A DNA stretch of 64,000 nt from Nocardiopsis gilva YIM 90087 (lineage in GTDB: Bacteria; Actinomycetota; Actinomycetes; Streptosporangiales; Streptosporangiaceae), in NCBI RefSeq assembly GCF_002263495.1, contig NZ_CP022753.1, positions 4,278,001 to 4,342,000 of the forward strand, given 5' to 3'. Of the stretch, positions 49,095-58,428 are shown one piece after another. Both the position numbers and the translations under genes were made by a program. Under the pieces are notes generated by a model that was given only the letters and a program-made list of their open reading frames with translations, searched no databases and was not told the DNA's origin. How positions within the stretch are numbered: position 1 is the stretch's first letter; every line of letters begins with the position of its first letter.

Positions 49095-51986
49095 GTGTCG
49101 GTGCGGAGCGATATACGTATCCGCATGACCGCCGAGACGACTGACCCTCCTCCCGACCACACCGTCTTCTGGGGAAAGACCGGCAAGGGCAGCCGGACGT
49201 ATTCACCCTCCGACTGGCATCCCCTCGCCGCCCACATGGTCGACACACTGCACGTGGCCGACCAGCTCTGGGAGCACTACCTGTCCCCCGCCCTCAAGCG
49301 CAGCTTCCTTCCGGGAGCGGCCGACGAGGAGCTCGGCCGGGCGGCGTTCCGCTGGGTGGCGGCCCTCCATGACCTCGGCAAGGCCGCCCCGGGGTTCCAG
49401 TACCTCAGTGACCCACACTTCCAGCAGGTGACGCGCTCCCTGCCATGCTCCGCAGGGCCCCGGCATATGCGCCACGAGCTGATGTCCGCGCAGCTGGTGC
49501 GGACCTTCCTTGGCGAACTCCGGTGGCCGGACGAATCGATCGACTGGGTCGCCGACATCGTCGGCGGGCACCACGGGGTCTTCCCGAAGCCCGCGTTCCG
49601 CACCGCGATGAAGAGCAACGACAGTCTGGGCGACGCCGCCTGGCGCGCCCGGCAGCGTGAGCTGTTCCTGTTCGCTACCCGCGCCTCCGGGATCGACCTC
49701 GACGAACTCGCTGACCATGTGCCGGGCATCGGCGCGCAGATGGCGTTCTCCGGGGCGGTCATCCTGGCCGACTGGCTGGCCAGCAATGACGACATGTTCG
49801 GCTACCGGAACGGCTGGCCGCCGGGGTACCAGGCGACCTCGGAGAAGACCGCCGAGGGGTTCCGGACCTTCATGGAGCTGGGCGAGGTCTGGCACCCCGC
49901 CCCTCCCGCGAACGCCGAGGAGCTGTACGCCACCCGCTTCGGCATCGCCACGCCGCGCGGCACCCAGCTCCTCGCCGACGAGGTCGCACGCGGCGCCGAG
50001 CACCCGGGACTCATGGTCGTTGAGGCTCCCACCGGGGAGGGTAAAACCGAGGCCGCACTCGTCGCCGCCGAGATCCTGGCGGCCCGGTTCGGCTTCAATG
50101 GGCTCTTCTTCGCGCTGCCGACCCAAGCCACGACGAACCACATCTTCGACCGGGTACTCGACGGCTGGATCCACTCTCAGAGCCCCAAGCCGACCATCGG
50201 CCTGGCACACGGCAAGGCCCAGCGGCACGCACGCTACGAGAAGCTGCTGGAGGGCATCGGCGAGGATGAGAACGAGGCGCTCACGGCCTCCCAGTGGATG
50301 CGCGGCGCCAAGCGGGCGCTCCTCTCGCCGGTGGTGATCGGCACCATCGACCAGCTGCTGTTCGCCGGTGTCTCGGCCAAGCATGTCATGCTCCGGCACA
50401 CCGGCCTGGCCAACAAGGTCGTGGTGATCGACGAGGTCCACGCCTACGACGCGTACATGTCGGAAATCCTGCACCGCGTCTTGCACTGGCTCGGCTGGCA
50501 CAGGGTCCCGGTCGTGCTCCTGTCCGCAACGCTGCCGAGCACCCAGCGAGACGCGCTGCTCCGCGCTTACACCGGCGCCGACGAGGTCGAGGTCACCGGA
50601 GCGGGTTACCCGCAGATCACCTGGGCTCCCGCTCTGGACGTCGAAGAGCGGGAACGCTTCGGCGAGCCGTCCGATCCGTTCGAGGCGGAGAGCCACCAGC
50701 CTCTTCCGCTGAAGGCGCAGGCCACGACGTCATCGCGAGGCGGTGAACTCGCCGTCGAGTTCCGCCCCGAGCCCGCCGACACTCCGGAGGCCGTCACCGC
50801 CCTCGTGGACGAACTGGTCGGCGACGCATCACCGACCTCGGGCCGGGGCACCGTACTGGTCCTCCGCAATACCGTGGCCCGCGCCCAGGCGACCTTCGCC
50901 GCACTCGAGGGACGGTTCCCCCGTGAGGTCTCCCTCGCCCACGCCCGGTTCACCACGGCGGACCGGCGACGACTGGACGCGGACCTCACCCAGCGGTTCG
51001 GACCGCCGCGTCGCGACGACGGATCCGGCGCCGTCACGGAGAACCCGCACCGGCCCGCGCGACACATCGTGGTCGCCACCCAGGTCGCCGAACAATCGCT
51101 GGACGTCGATTTCGACGTGCTCATCAGCGACCTCGCCCCGATCGACCTCCTGCTCCAACGCGCCGGCCGCTGCCACCGGCACGCCCGCCCGCAACCGCGG
51201 CCAGTGGGCCTGGACACGCCCCGCCTCGTCGTCACGGGCTACACCGACCCCGACGGCGACGGCCGCGAACTGCCGACGGAAGGGGCCCTACCGGTACTGC
51301 CGACTGGCGACGCCCGCCCCTATCTGCACCACCTGCTGTTCCGCACTCTGGCCCATCTCGCCGAGCATCGTGAGCACAACGGCCGACTGACCGTGCCAGC
51401 CGATGTTCCCTCCGCCATCGAGGCCGTCTACGGCGACCGTCCACTCGGACCGGACGCCTGGCAGGAGGCCATGGGGGCAGCGGCGGAGGCAGCCGAACGG
51501 CACATCAGGGAGCTGGCGGGCAAGGCGGGAGCCGTCCTCATCGCCCGCCCCGATCTCGACGAGTTCGGCCTTGGCGAGGTCCAGCACTTGGGCGGCGACC
51601 ACAACGTCGACGAGGACGAGGAAAAGGTCGCCCAGATGCTCCCGGTCCGGCACGGAGCGACGAGCATCGAGGTCATTCTGCTGCGTCGCGTCGACAAGAA
51701 CACAGCGGAGACCGTCTCGCTGCCGCAGGCGGGCACGGCCCGGCGGCGTGTCCCGCTCAACCGAATGCCCTCGGATGCCGAGAAGGAGGCCATCCTGGAC
51801 CAGGCCATCCGACTCCCGCTCTGGCAGGTGGACACCGAGAAGCTGTCCAGCCCATCGGGCTGGAAGCGGGCTCCCTGGTCTTCGCGCCTCCGCGTGCTGC
51901 TCCTCGACTCGTCCACCGGCGAGGCCCAGAAAGGCAACCGCCGCGCAACCTACAGCACCGAGACGGGATGGACCGACATCACGTGA
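49095..51986 (+). CDS. cas3: CRISPR type I-E helicase-nuclease Cas3
   Basis: A 963-residue Cas3 with the HD nuclease first. Histidines lie in SDWHPLAAHMVDTLHVAD and the HD pair is in LHDLGK (92-93). The SF2 helicase has Walker A APTGEGKTEA near 312, the DExH box as IDEVHAYD near 446, SATLPS, and motif VI LQRAGRCHRHARP near 690. It degrades DNA recruited by Cascade. GTG 49095 is used: CATAAT (49081-49086) lies at leaderless -10 distance. ATG 49125 is an alternative. It overlaps cas8e by four bases. Confidence 0.95.
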   Translation: MSVRSDIRIRMTAETTDPPPDHTVFWGKTGKGSRTYSPSDWHPLAAHMVDTLHVADQLWEHYLSPALKRSFLPGAADEELGRAAFRWVAALHDLGKAAPGFQYLSDPHFQQVTRSLPCSAGPRHMRHELMSAQLVRTFLGELRWPDESIDWVADIVGGHHGVFPKPAFRTAMKSNDSLGDAAWRARQRELFLFATRASGIDLDELADHVPGIGAQMAFSGAVILADWLASNDDMFGYRNGWPPGYQATSEKTAEGFRTFMELGEVWHPAPPANAEELYATRFGIATPRGTQLLADEVARGAEHPGLMVVEAPTGEGKTEAALVAAEILAARFGFNGLFFALPTQATTNHIFDRVLDGWIHSQSPKPTIGLAHGKAQRHARYEKLLEGIGEDENEALTASQWMRGAKRALLSPVVIGTIDQLLFAGVSAKHVMLRHTGLANKVVVIDEVHAYDAYMSEILHRVLHWLGWHRVPVVLLSATLPSTQRDALLRAYTGADEVEVTGAGYPQITWAPALDVEERERFGEPSDPFEAESHQPLPLKAQATTSSRGGELAVEFRPEPADTPEAVTALVDELVGDASPTSGRGTVLVLRNTVARAQATFAALEGRFPREVSLAHARFTTADRRRLDADLTQRFGPPRRDDGSGAVTENPHRPARHIVVATQVAEQSLDVDFDVLISDLAPIDLLLQRAGRCHRHARPQPRPVGLDTPRLVVTGYTDPDGDGRELPTEGALPVLPTGDARPYLHHLLFRTLAHLAEHREHNGRLTVPADVPSAIEAVYGDRPLGPDAWQEAMGAAAEAAERHIRELAGKAGAVLIARPDLDEFGLGEVQHLGGDHNVDEDEEKVAQMLPVRHGATSIEVILLRRVDKNTAETVSLPQAGTARRRVPLNRMPSDAEKEAILDQAIRLPLWQVDTEKLSSPSGWKRAPWSSRLRVLLLDSSTGEAQKGNRRATYSTETGWTDIT

Positions 51987-53725
51987 GCGACGACCACTTC
52001 TCCTTCAATCTCGTCGACCAGGTCTGGTTGCCCTACGTGGACACCGGCGGGGGCACCGGCACGGCATCCCTCCGCCAGGTGCTCATCGACTCCCCTGCGA
52101 TCAAGGACCTGACGGTCGACACCCCGACCCAGTACCCGGCGATCCTCCGCGTCCTGCTCGCGGTGCTGCACCGGTCGATGGGAACGGCGCACGGCAAGCA
52201 CCATGGGTCCTATCCCCGGGACAAGCGGGGGTGGAAGAAGCACTACGCGAGCGGCCCTCCCGCCACTCAGATCAACGAGTACCTGGACACATGGCGGGAC
52301 CGCTTCGACCTGTTCGGCATCGAGGCCCCGTTCCTCCAGGTCTCCGACCTGAGGTCGACCAACGGCGACCGCAAGCCCTCCAGTCTGCTCATCCCCTACG
52401 CAGCAGCGGGCAACAACGCGCCGATCTTCTCGGCGCACCGCGACGCCTCACCGGAGGCGCTGACTCCCGCCCAGGCGACCCGTTGGCTGATCCACGCGCA
52501 CGCCTGGGACACCGCGGGGATCAAGACGGGCGCCGCCCGCGACACCCGGGCCAAGAACGGCAAGACGACCGGCAACCGCACCGGGCTGCTCGGCAACCTC
52601 GGCGTCATCGTGCCCACCGGGGACAACCTGTGGGAAACGCTCATGTTCAACCTGCTCGTCCTCGACGACGCGCTGTCCCCCAGACACGACGTGCCGGTGT
52701 GGGAGCACGACTCTCCCTTGACCGCGAACTGGCAGGAACGCTCATCACGCGGGCTTCTAGACCTCTACACCTGGCCGGGGCGGCGCATCCGGTTGTTCCC
52801 CGAGCAGGTGGACGGCGAGGTCCGGGTGCGCGAGGTACTGGTGTGTGCCGGGGACCGTTTGCGCACCGACGAGCCGCTGCACGGCAAGGAGCCGCACACG
52901 GCCTGGTACAGCACGGCTAAGAAGGCTCAATCCGCGACGTCGTCAGCGAAGGCGCCGCTCCTCCCCTACCGGCCGATCACGCACGAGCCGGGGCAGCAGC
53001 TCTGGCGCGGCCTCGGCGGCATCCTGGGGCGCGGCCGGGACGGTACACAGCGCGACCAGGGCCTCCCCCTCCCCAAAGCCCTGGAGCAGGTCGGCATCTT
53101 CCAGCGCGCCATTGGCCGGAAGCTCGTCCGGGTCCATGCCTCAGGGATCGCCTACGGCCTGCAGAACGCGGTCATCGACGAAACCTATGCCGACGTGCTG
53201 CCGCTTCCGGTTGCGCTCTTCGAGGTGGAAGGCGAACAGGAGCTCGCGAAACTCGCGATCGCCGCCGTCACCGACACCGGCAACGCGGCCTGGGCCCTCG
53301 GCAGGTTGGCGGCCGACATCGCGTTTGCGTCCGGGGCCGACGAAGACACCCAGAAGGCACGGGAGCCGCAGGCGAAGAACCGGCTGTACGCAGCACTCGA
53401 CCAGCCGTTCCGCGCCTGGGTGGCGGGACTCCAGGACGAATCTCGGATCGAGGACTACCGCGCCGACTGGCACCGGACCGCGCGGCAGGCGGCGTGGAAG
53501 ATCGCGAGTGACCTGATCGGCCAGGCCCCTCCCTCGGCGATGCGCTCCCGTACGCGAAAGGAGAAGCCGAAAGGACAGAAGGGGGAACCAATGCCGATGA
53601 ACCTCGCGCTGGCAGAGCGCGAGTTCTCCCGGCGGCTGCGGTACCGGCTCCCGAGCGCCTACCCCCAGCAGGACAGCAGCCCTGAGCAACTCCCCTCAGA
53701 CGACCAGAACGGAGACGCGGATTGA
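51983..53725 (+). CDS. cas8e: CRISPR type I-E Cascade large subunit Cas8e (Cse1/CasA)
   Basis: A 580-residue Cse1-family protein. It begins FSFNLVDQVWLPYVDTGGG, the usual Cse1 start, and continues with the N-terminal domain (VLHRSMGTAHGKHHGSYPRD, FDLFGIEAPFLQVSDL) and a C-terminal helical bundle (LAIAAVTDTGNAAWALGRLA). By family knowledge it recognises the PAM and recruits Cas3. The start is GTG 51983 overlapping the cas3 TGA as GTGA; ATG 51968 is possible. Its stop overlaps the cse2 TTG. Confidence 0.93.
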   Translation: MSDDHFSFNLVDQVWLPYVDTGGGTGTASLRQVLIDSPAIKDLTVDTPTQYPAILRVLLAVLHRSMGTAHGKHHGSYPRDKRGWKKHYASGPPATQINEYLDTWRDRFDLFGIEAPFLQVSDLRSTNGDRKPSSLLIPYAAAGNNAPIFSAHRDASPEALTPAQATRWLIHAHAWDTAGIKTGAARDTRAKNGKTTGNRTGLLGNLGVIVPTGDNLWETLMFNLLVLDDALSPRHDVPVWEHDSPLTANWQERSSRGLLDLYTWPGRRIRLFPEQVDGEVRVREVLVCAGDRLRTDEPLHGKEPHTAWYSTAKKAQSATSSAKAPLLPYRPITHEPGQQLWRGLGGILGRGRDGTQRDQGLPLPKALEQVGIFQRAIGRKLVRVHASGIAYGLQNAVIDETYADVLPLPVALFEVEGEQELAKLAIAAVTDTGNAAWALGRLAADIAFASGADEDTQKAREPQAKNRLYAALDQPFRAWVAGLQDESRIEDYRADWHRTARQAAWKIASDLIGQAPPSAMRSRTRKEKPKGQKGEPMPMNLALAEREFSRRLRYRLPSAYPQQDSSPEQLPSDDQNGDAD

Positions 53726-54411
53726 CGACACCGACACCCCCTTCGGCACAACCACAGCGGGTCCGTGACGAGCCGTGGCAGCGCAGGATGCGCGACCTCA
53801 TCGGCGAGCTGTACCTCAAAGAGGGCGGCTTGACCCGCGATGCTCCCGGCACGCTGGCCCGCTGGCGGCGTGCCCTCGGGCGGACGACCCAGCAATCCCC
53901 CGTCCTGAGTATGGAGATCGCCCGCGTCATCGGTACCGGCGAGAACGACGGGCGGGAACCGCACCTGGACGCGATCCACCACTCCCTGGCTCTCCTCGCC
54001 GCCCATCAGCAGTCCGCGTCGCAGCCGATGCATCACGACCATGGCTCCGCGTCGCTGGGGGCGCAGTGCCGGGAGCTGTGCCGACGTGTCCAGGCCGAAC
54101 AGGCGAGCGGTAGCGGCAGAGAGAAGAAGGATCCGCGGGGGCCGCAGTACGCCGACGAGAGCAAGGGCGTCGTCCGCCGGTTGGAAGCCGCCGTCAGCGC
54201 ACGTTCGGTGAAGGAGCTCGTCGGTCACGTGCGTGGACTCGTCCCGATGCTCCGCAAGGCCGAGCTTCCGCTCGACTATGTGCGGCTGGCCGCCGAATTC
54301 GACGCTTGGGCATCCCCGAATCGGCGTGGTCGGGTCGCCCGCCGCTGGGGGACCGACTTCTATCGCCCTTTCCCGAAGCCCCAAGACGCCGCCCCCTCCT
54401 CCTCGTCCTGA
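53722..54411 (+). CDS. cse2: CRISPR type I-E Cascade small subunit Cse2 (CasB)
   Basis: A 229-residue all-helical Cse2 protein. The first half includes LTRDAPGTLARWRRALGR and HHSLALLAAHQQ, the second half VVRRLEAAVSARSVKELVGH and the C-terminal DYVRLAAEFDAWAS followed by RRWGTDFYRPF. It stabilises the R-loop in Cascade as a dimer. A TTG start at 53722 overlaps the cas8e stop as TTGA. It is somewhat longer than E. coli Cse2, due to a linker around residues 110-145. Confidence 0.9.
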   Translation: MTTPTPPSAQPQRVRDEPWQRRMRDLIGELYLKEGGLTRDAPGTLARWRRALGRTTQQSPVLSMEIARVIGTGENDGREPHLDAIHHSLALLAAHQQSASQPMHHDHGSASLGAQCRELCRRVQAEQASGSGREKKDPRGPQYADESKGVVRRLEAAVSARSVKELVGHVRGLVPMLRKAELPLDYVRLAAEFDAWASPNRRGRVARRWGTDFYRPFPKPQDAAPSSSS

Positions 54412-54433
54412 CGACCCTTCAAGGAGTTAGACC

Positions 54434-55597
54434 ATGCCCTTCCTGGACATTCACGCGATTCAGTCTGTTCCTCCCGCGAACATCAACCGGGATGAGAACG
54501 GCAGCCCCAAGACCGCGATGTACGGGGGCGCGCAGCGACTGCGCGTATCTTCCCAGGCGTGGAAGCGGGCCGCACGAAGGGAGATGGAGTCCAACGGCGC
54601 CGATATCCCGGAGTCGCGACGTACGAAGCGGCTCCCGGAGGAAATCGCCGAGGCGATTGGGACGCGTGCCCCCGCACTTGCGGAGCACGCCAGCACCATC
54701 GCCCAGGCTGCTCTCTACGACGTCTTCAATGTGAAGAGTACGGCCAAGAAGAAGGGCAACAAGGCACGCGTCTCCACCGGATACCTGCTCTTTCTGGGCG
54801 TCGATCAGCAGGCGCGTCTCATCGACAAGCTCCTCGCGGCACAAGACGACCTGCTCGGAGCGGCGGGAAACAGCAAGAACCTGGAGAAGGTTCTGAAGGA
54901 CTTGAAGCTGCGGGATACCGTCGCAACGGGACATGCCCCAGCGGTCGCCCTGTTCGGGCGGATGATCGCCGACGATCCCTCCATGAATGTCGATGCGGCC
55001 TGCCAGGTCGCACACGCGATTTCGACGCATGCGGTCGAGGCGGAGTTCGACTACTACACGGCCGTCGACGACATCGACAACGAGGCGGACGAGACCGGCG
55101 CCGGGATGATCGGCACCGTCGAGTTCAACGCCGCGACCATGTACCGGTACGCCACCGTCGACCTGCGATCGCTGGTCGACAACCTTGGCAGGGACACCGA
55201 CTACGCGGCGGAGATCGCGATCGCATTTGCCCGGGCGTTCCTGTTGAGCATGCCGACCGGTAAGCGCAATACGTTCGCCAACAACACCCGGCCGGACTTT
55301 GTTCTGCTGTCGGTGCGCGACGACCAGCCGGTGAGTCTCGCGGGGGCGTTCGAGCGACCGGTCGGAGGCGAGTCGGGTCACGTGGCAGCATCCGTGGGGC
55401 GGCTGCTGAAGCACCACGCGAAGCAGGATGAGGCCTACGAGACCGCGCCTGTCCTGAGCACCGCCACCTACCCCGTATGGCTGTCCGACAAGGAGGCGGG
55501 GTTCGGCACCGGCCTGCCGGTATCCCAGCCCTTGCCCTCCGCCTTGAACACTGTCCGCGGCAAGATCAGCCAGCTAATGGGGGCGGCCGATGCCTGA
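54434..55597 (+). CDS. cas7e: CRISPR type I-E Cascade backbone Cas7e (Cse4/CasC)
   Basis: A 387-residue RAMP-fold backbone protein that coats the crRNA in six copies. The N-terminus MPFLDIHAIQSVPPANINRD and RLRVSSQAWKRAARREM are diagnostic. AVEAEFDYYTAVDDIDNEAD and EFNAATMYRYATVDLRSLVD are in the middle. AAGGAG precedes ATG 54434, the strongest ribosome site in the operon, which suits a subunit needed in excess. It overlaps cas5e by eight bases. Confidence 0.95.
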   Translation: MPFLDIHAIQSVPPANINRDENGSPKTAMYGGAQRLRVSSQAWKRAARREMESNGADIPESRRTKRLPEEIAEAIGTRAPALAEHASTIAQAALYDVFNVKSTAKKKGNKARVSTGYLLFLGVDQQARLIDKLLAAQDDLLGAAGNSKNLEKVLKDLKLRDTVATGHAPAVALFGRMIADDPSMNVDAACQVAHAISTHAVEAEFDYYTAVDDIDNEADETGAGMIGTVEFNAATMYRYATVDLRSLVDNLGRDTDYAAEIAIAFARAFLLSMPTGKRNTFANNTRPDFVLLSVRDDQPVSLAGAFERPVGGESGHVAASVGRLLKHHAKQDEAYETAPVLSTATYPVWLSDKEAGFGTGLPVSQPLPSALNTVRGKISQLMGAADA

Positions 55598-56411
55598 TGT
55601 GCTCGCGCTGCGGCTGAGCGGCGCGCTCCAGTCGTGGGGAGCGGCGACACGGCACAACACGCGGGGCACGCTCACTCACCCCACCAAGTCGGGAGTGATC
55701 GGGATGTGCGCCGCCGCACTGGGACGGCCGCGCGGCGCGGACCTGTCCGACCTGGCGGCCCTGCGGTTCGGTGTCCGAGTAGATCAGCCCGGAACACTGC
55801 TGATGGACTTCCACACGATGTCCGCAGCTTCGCATGGCCCGTTGGAGCCGAAGGCGCAGCAGCTGCCCACTGCGGACGGCGGCCGGTTGAAGCGCGGGGA
55901 GGGCAAGGTCTCCCGACGCTGCTACCTGCAGGATGCCGTCTTCGTCGCGGCGTTCGAAGGGGAAGGCGAGGGGGAGCGCGCCCTGCTCCGGGACATCGAG
56001 GCCGCACTTCGTCGGCCGCGCTACCCCCTGTTCCTCGGCCGGAGATCGTGCCCACCGGACCGACCGGTTCTGATCGGACTGCTCGCCGAGATGCGGCTCC
56101 TTGACGCCCTGTCGAGCGGCATCGGGTGGCAGTCATGGCGGCGGACACGTGATGAGAACGCCATGCCACGAGAGCCGCTGGCCATCGTCATCGACGCTGC
56201 CGCGGACCGCCCCATCGAGGGGGCGCCGGAGGAACGCGAACACGAGGAGCTGCTGCCGGACCAGCCGGACGGTGGCCGGGCGTCCAACCCGACGTTCTCC
56301 CAGCGGTTGGTAAAGCACCGTCACTCCGGGCTGTCCTCCAATGGTGAGCAGGCCGAAGTCCTTTTCGACGGTGACGACGCCATGAGCCTGCTCGACGGCG
56401 CGGAGGGCTGA
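55590..56411 (+). CDS. cas5e: CRISPR type I-E Cas5e (CasD)
   Basis: A 273-residue RAMP protein that binds the crRNA 5' handle and caps the backbone. LALRLSGALQSWGAATRHNT followed by RGTLTHPTKSGVIGMCAAAL is the Cas5 N-terminal domain; LLMDFHTMSAASHG, RYPLFLGRRSCPPDRPV and the C-terminal part follow. A ~60-residue Glu/Gly-rich tail (residues ~205-273) is longer than in E. coli. It overlaps cas7e by eight bases, with cas6e starting two bases after the stop. Confidence 0.93.
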   Translation: MPDVLALRLSGALQSWGAATRHNTRGTLTHPTKSGVIGMCAAALGRPRGADLSDLAALRFGVRVDQPGTLLMDFHTMSAASHGPLEPKAQQLPTADGGRLKRGEGKVSRRCYLQDAVFVAAFEGEGEGERALLRDIEAALRRPRYPLFLGRRSCPPDRPVLIGLLAEMRLLDALSSGIGWQSWRRTRDENAMPREPLAIVIDAAADRPIEGAPEEREHEELLPDQPDGGRASNPTFSQRLVKHRHSGLSSNGEQAEVLFDGDDAMSLLDGAEG

Positions 56412-56413
56412 GC

Positions 56414-57154
56414 ATGTATCTGAGCAGGACTTTTATCAATCCGCGCCGTAAGGGCGCTGTTCCGTTCCTGGGGAATCCCCAGAAGATCCACGCGGCGGTG
56501 CTTCAGGCGTTCCCGCAGGCCCCGCCGACGGACGCGAACCAGGGGCCACGGGTGTTGTGGCGATTGGACACCGACGATTGGCGACGGCCGGTGCTGTGGA
56601 CGCTGGCACCGCAACGTCCCGATTTCAGCCACGTGGTGGAGCCCTTCGGCTGGCCGAATTCCGGTACCCCGGCTGAGACCAGGGAGTATGCCCCGCTACT
56701 GAATCGCATCGCCGAGGGGCAGCGCTATGTCTTTCGGGTGACGGTCAATCCGACAAAGGCCAAGGTTCCCAGCTCAGCGAAAGAGTGGGACAGCGACGGC
56801 AAGCTGAAGCGCGGCACTGTTGTCCCGCTGGTCGGTGCGAACAACCAGATCACCTGGTTCGCCGACCGTGCCCCGAAGTGGGGATTCGAGCTGCTGCCAG
56901 GTCCGGTTCCCATGCCCGAGACCGACGATCCGGGGAGTACGCCCCCGGCCTATGCAGTGGAGATCCGCGACAGCCAGAAGCTCAAGTTCTGGCGTGGCAA
57001 GGGACAGGGCAAGCCGGTAACGCTGCTCGCGGTGACCCTTGAGGGAATGCTGCGGGTGAAGGACGTGGAGGTGTTCCGGCATTCCCTCACCCACGGCATC
57101 GGCCGTGCCAAGGGCTACGGCTGCGGTCTGATCAGCTTGGCCCCTCCGCGCTGA
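56414..57154 (+). CDS. cas6e: CRISPR type I-E crRNA endonuclease Cas6e (Cse3/CasE)
   Basis: A 246-residue RAMP endonuclease that cuts pre-crRNA at each repeat hairpin. The N-terminus MYLSRTFINPRRKGA leads to NPQKIHAAVLQAFP, where His26 matches the conserved catalytic histidine. The C-terminus HGIGRAKGYGCGLISLAPPR is the glycine-rich loop typical of Cas6. All residues for processing appear intact, although no repeat array lies nearby. Last gene of the cas set; cas1 and cas2 do not follow. Confidence 0.94.
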   Translation: MYLSRTFINPRRKGAVPFLGNPQKIHAAVLQAFPQAPPTDANQGPRVLWRLDTDDWRRPVLWTLAPQRPDFSHVVEPFGWPNSGTPAETREYAPLLNRIAEGQRYVFRVTVNPTKAKVPSSAKEWDSDGKLKRGTVVPLVGANNQITWFADRAPKWGFELLPGPVPMPETDDPGSTPPAYAVEIRDSQKLKFWRGKGQGKPVTLLAVTLEGMLRVKDVEVFRHSLTHGIGRAKGYGCGLISLAPPR

Positions 57155-57202
57155 TCACCGCATACCGCCGAAGGCAAACCGACAGGGCGGCGGGTGGATT
57201 TA

Positions 57203-57487
57203 CTAGAGCTCGTCGCCCTTGGTGGCCTGGAGGAACGCGTTCCATTCCTGAGCGGTGAAGGTGAGGTGGCCTGCCTCCTGGTGCTTCGAGTCGCGCATAG
57301 CGCGATGGAGTGGGAAGTCTGCCACCTCAACGCACGCGCCGTTGGGCTGGCTATAGCTCGACTTACGCCAGTTCTCCTGAAGGATGGACGGCTGGTCAGC
57401 GAAGGCGGTTACTTCCACACACTGACCTCCGGTCCCGCTGTAGCTAGACTTGTACCAAATTGGAGTGGAAGGGCTGGGGGACTGCAC
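57203..57487 (-). CDS. DUF397 protein with duplicated core
   Basis: A 94-residue protein with two tandem DUF397 cores: WYKSSYSGTGGQCVEV (~11-26) and WRKSSYSQPNGACVEVADF (~39-57), followed by the standard C-terminus MRDSKHQEAGHLTFTAQEWN. The usual DUF397 has one core; the first here is shortened. GTG 57487 has AGGAG five bases upstream. It lies 16 bp after the XRE gene. DUF397/XRE pairs are common in actinobacteria and are thought to act as toxin-antitoxin-like or regulatory pairs. Confidence 0.88.
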   Translation of the reverse strand: MQSPSPSTPIWYKSSYSGTGGQCVEVTAFADQPSILQENWRKSSYSQPNGACVEVADFPLHRAMRDSKHQEAGHLTFTAQEWNAFLQATKGDEL

Positions 57488-57503
57488 TGTTTCTCCTAGG
57501 TGA

Positions 57504-58331
57504 TCACATCTCCTGGGCCACAGCCCGGATGATCTGACGACTTTGATCCGGGCTGAGGGCGTCCGCTCGAAGCCTATCCATCATCTTTCGGTGGTCTTCG
57601 ATATCTTCTGGGCGGTCCTCAAACAGATTGTTCGCAACGCCCTCTGTGTAGACGACCGTGATGTGTTCCAAGTGGAGAAGCACGAATGAGCCCCGTTCCA
57701 GAGCTGCGTGGCCACCCGAGCTGAAGGGGATGATCAGGAACTCGATGTTCGGTTCCTCAGACAACTCGATCAGGTGCTTAAGCTGGCGCTTCATCCCCGG
57801 AGCCCCGCCGATGTGATGTCGGAGGGATGACTCCGCGACGATTGCCCAGGTCTCAGGAGCGCGCTCCCTCCACAGTGACTGGCGGTCGAGCCGGGCGCGG
57901 ATGAGCCCATCCACCTCGTCGGGCGACCGGCTGTGCGCACTCTTGTCGAAGACCGCCCGAGCATACTCTTCTGTCTGGAACAGGCCTGGAATCAGCTCAC
58001 TTTCGAAGAACTCCAGACGCGTCGCGGCCGCCTCCAGTCCGATATAGGTGCCGTAGCGCTTCCCGACACCGTAGCTCTGCCACCAGCCACGCTTCTTCGC
58101 CTGCGTGTACAGGCCAAGAAGCCGCTCTACTTGCTCCGAACTCACTTCGTAATACGCGAGCAGAGCCTTCAGATCTCGTAGTCGTGGCAGAGTCCGGGTC
58201 GGATCTTCCCAGCGGCCGACACTGGTCGGGGCCACTTCGATGCCCCGCCCAACCGTCTCCAGCGTGCGGCTGCCCCTGAGTTTGCGCAGCTCGTAGGCGA
58301 GCTGCCAGTGCCCGATCGTCGGATTCGCCAT
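57504..58331 (-). CDS. XRE-family regulator with DUF5753-type C-terminus
   Basis: A 275-residue regulator. Residues ~8-65 form the helix-turn-helix (LRKLRGSRTLETVGRGIEVA, PTSVGRWEDPTRTLP). The rest is the DUF5753 domain, with the typical SELIPGLFQTEEYARAVF, LRHHIGGAPGMKRQLKHLIE and PFSSGGHAALERGSFVLL. ATG 58331 (MANPTIGHWQLAYEL) is used because family proteins start there; ATG 58343 is possible. The codon and base use are less GC-extreme than in the flanking core genes. Operon with the DUF397 gene. Confidence 0.9.
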   Translation of the reverse strand: MANPTIGHWQLAYELRKLRGSRTLETVGRGIEVAPTSVGRWEDPTRTLPRLRDLKALLAYYEVSSEQVERLLGLYTQAKKRGWWQSYGVGKRYGTYIGLEAAATRLEFFESELIPGLFQTEEYARAVFDKSAHSRSPDEVDGLIRARLDRQSLWRERAPETWAIVAESSLRHHIGGAPGMKRQLKHLIELSEEPNIEFLIIPFSSGGHAALERGSFVLLHLEHITVVYTEGVANNLFEDRPEDIEDHRKMMDRLRADALSPDQSRQIIRAVAQEM

Positions 58332-58428
58332 GGCGTCAATCATGGCGGCCACCACAGCCCTCCACAAAAGTTGTCCCCATGTGCTTCATTCAACTGCAGG
58401 CTGCATATTCAGGAGCTACTTTAGGAGT

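Noticed and set aside
57155-57202. CRISPR array directly after cas6e
   Set aside because: Only 48 bp lie between cas6e and the DUF397 gene, and they contain no repeated unit.
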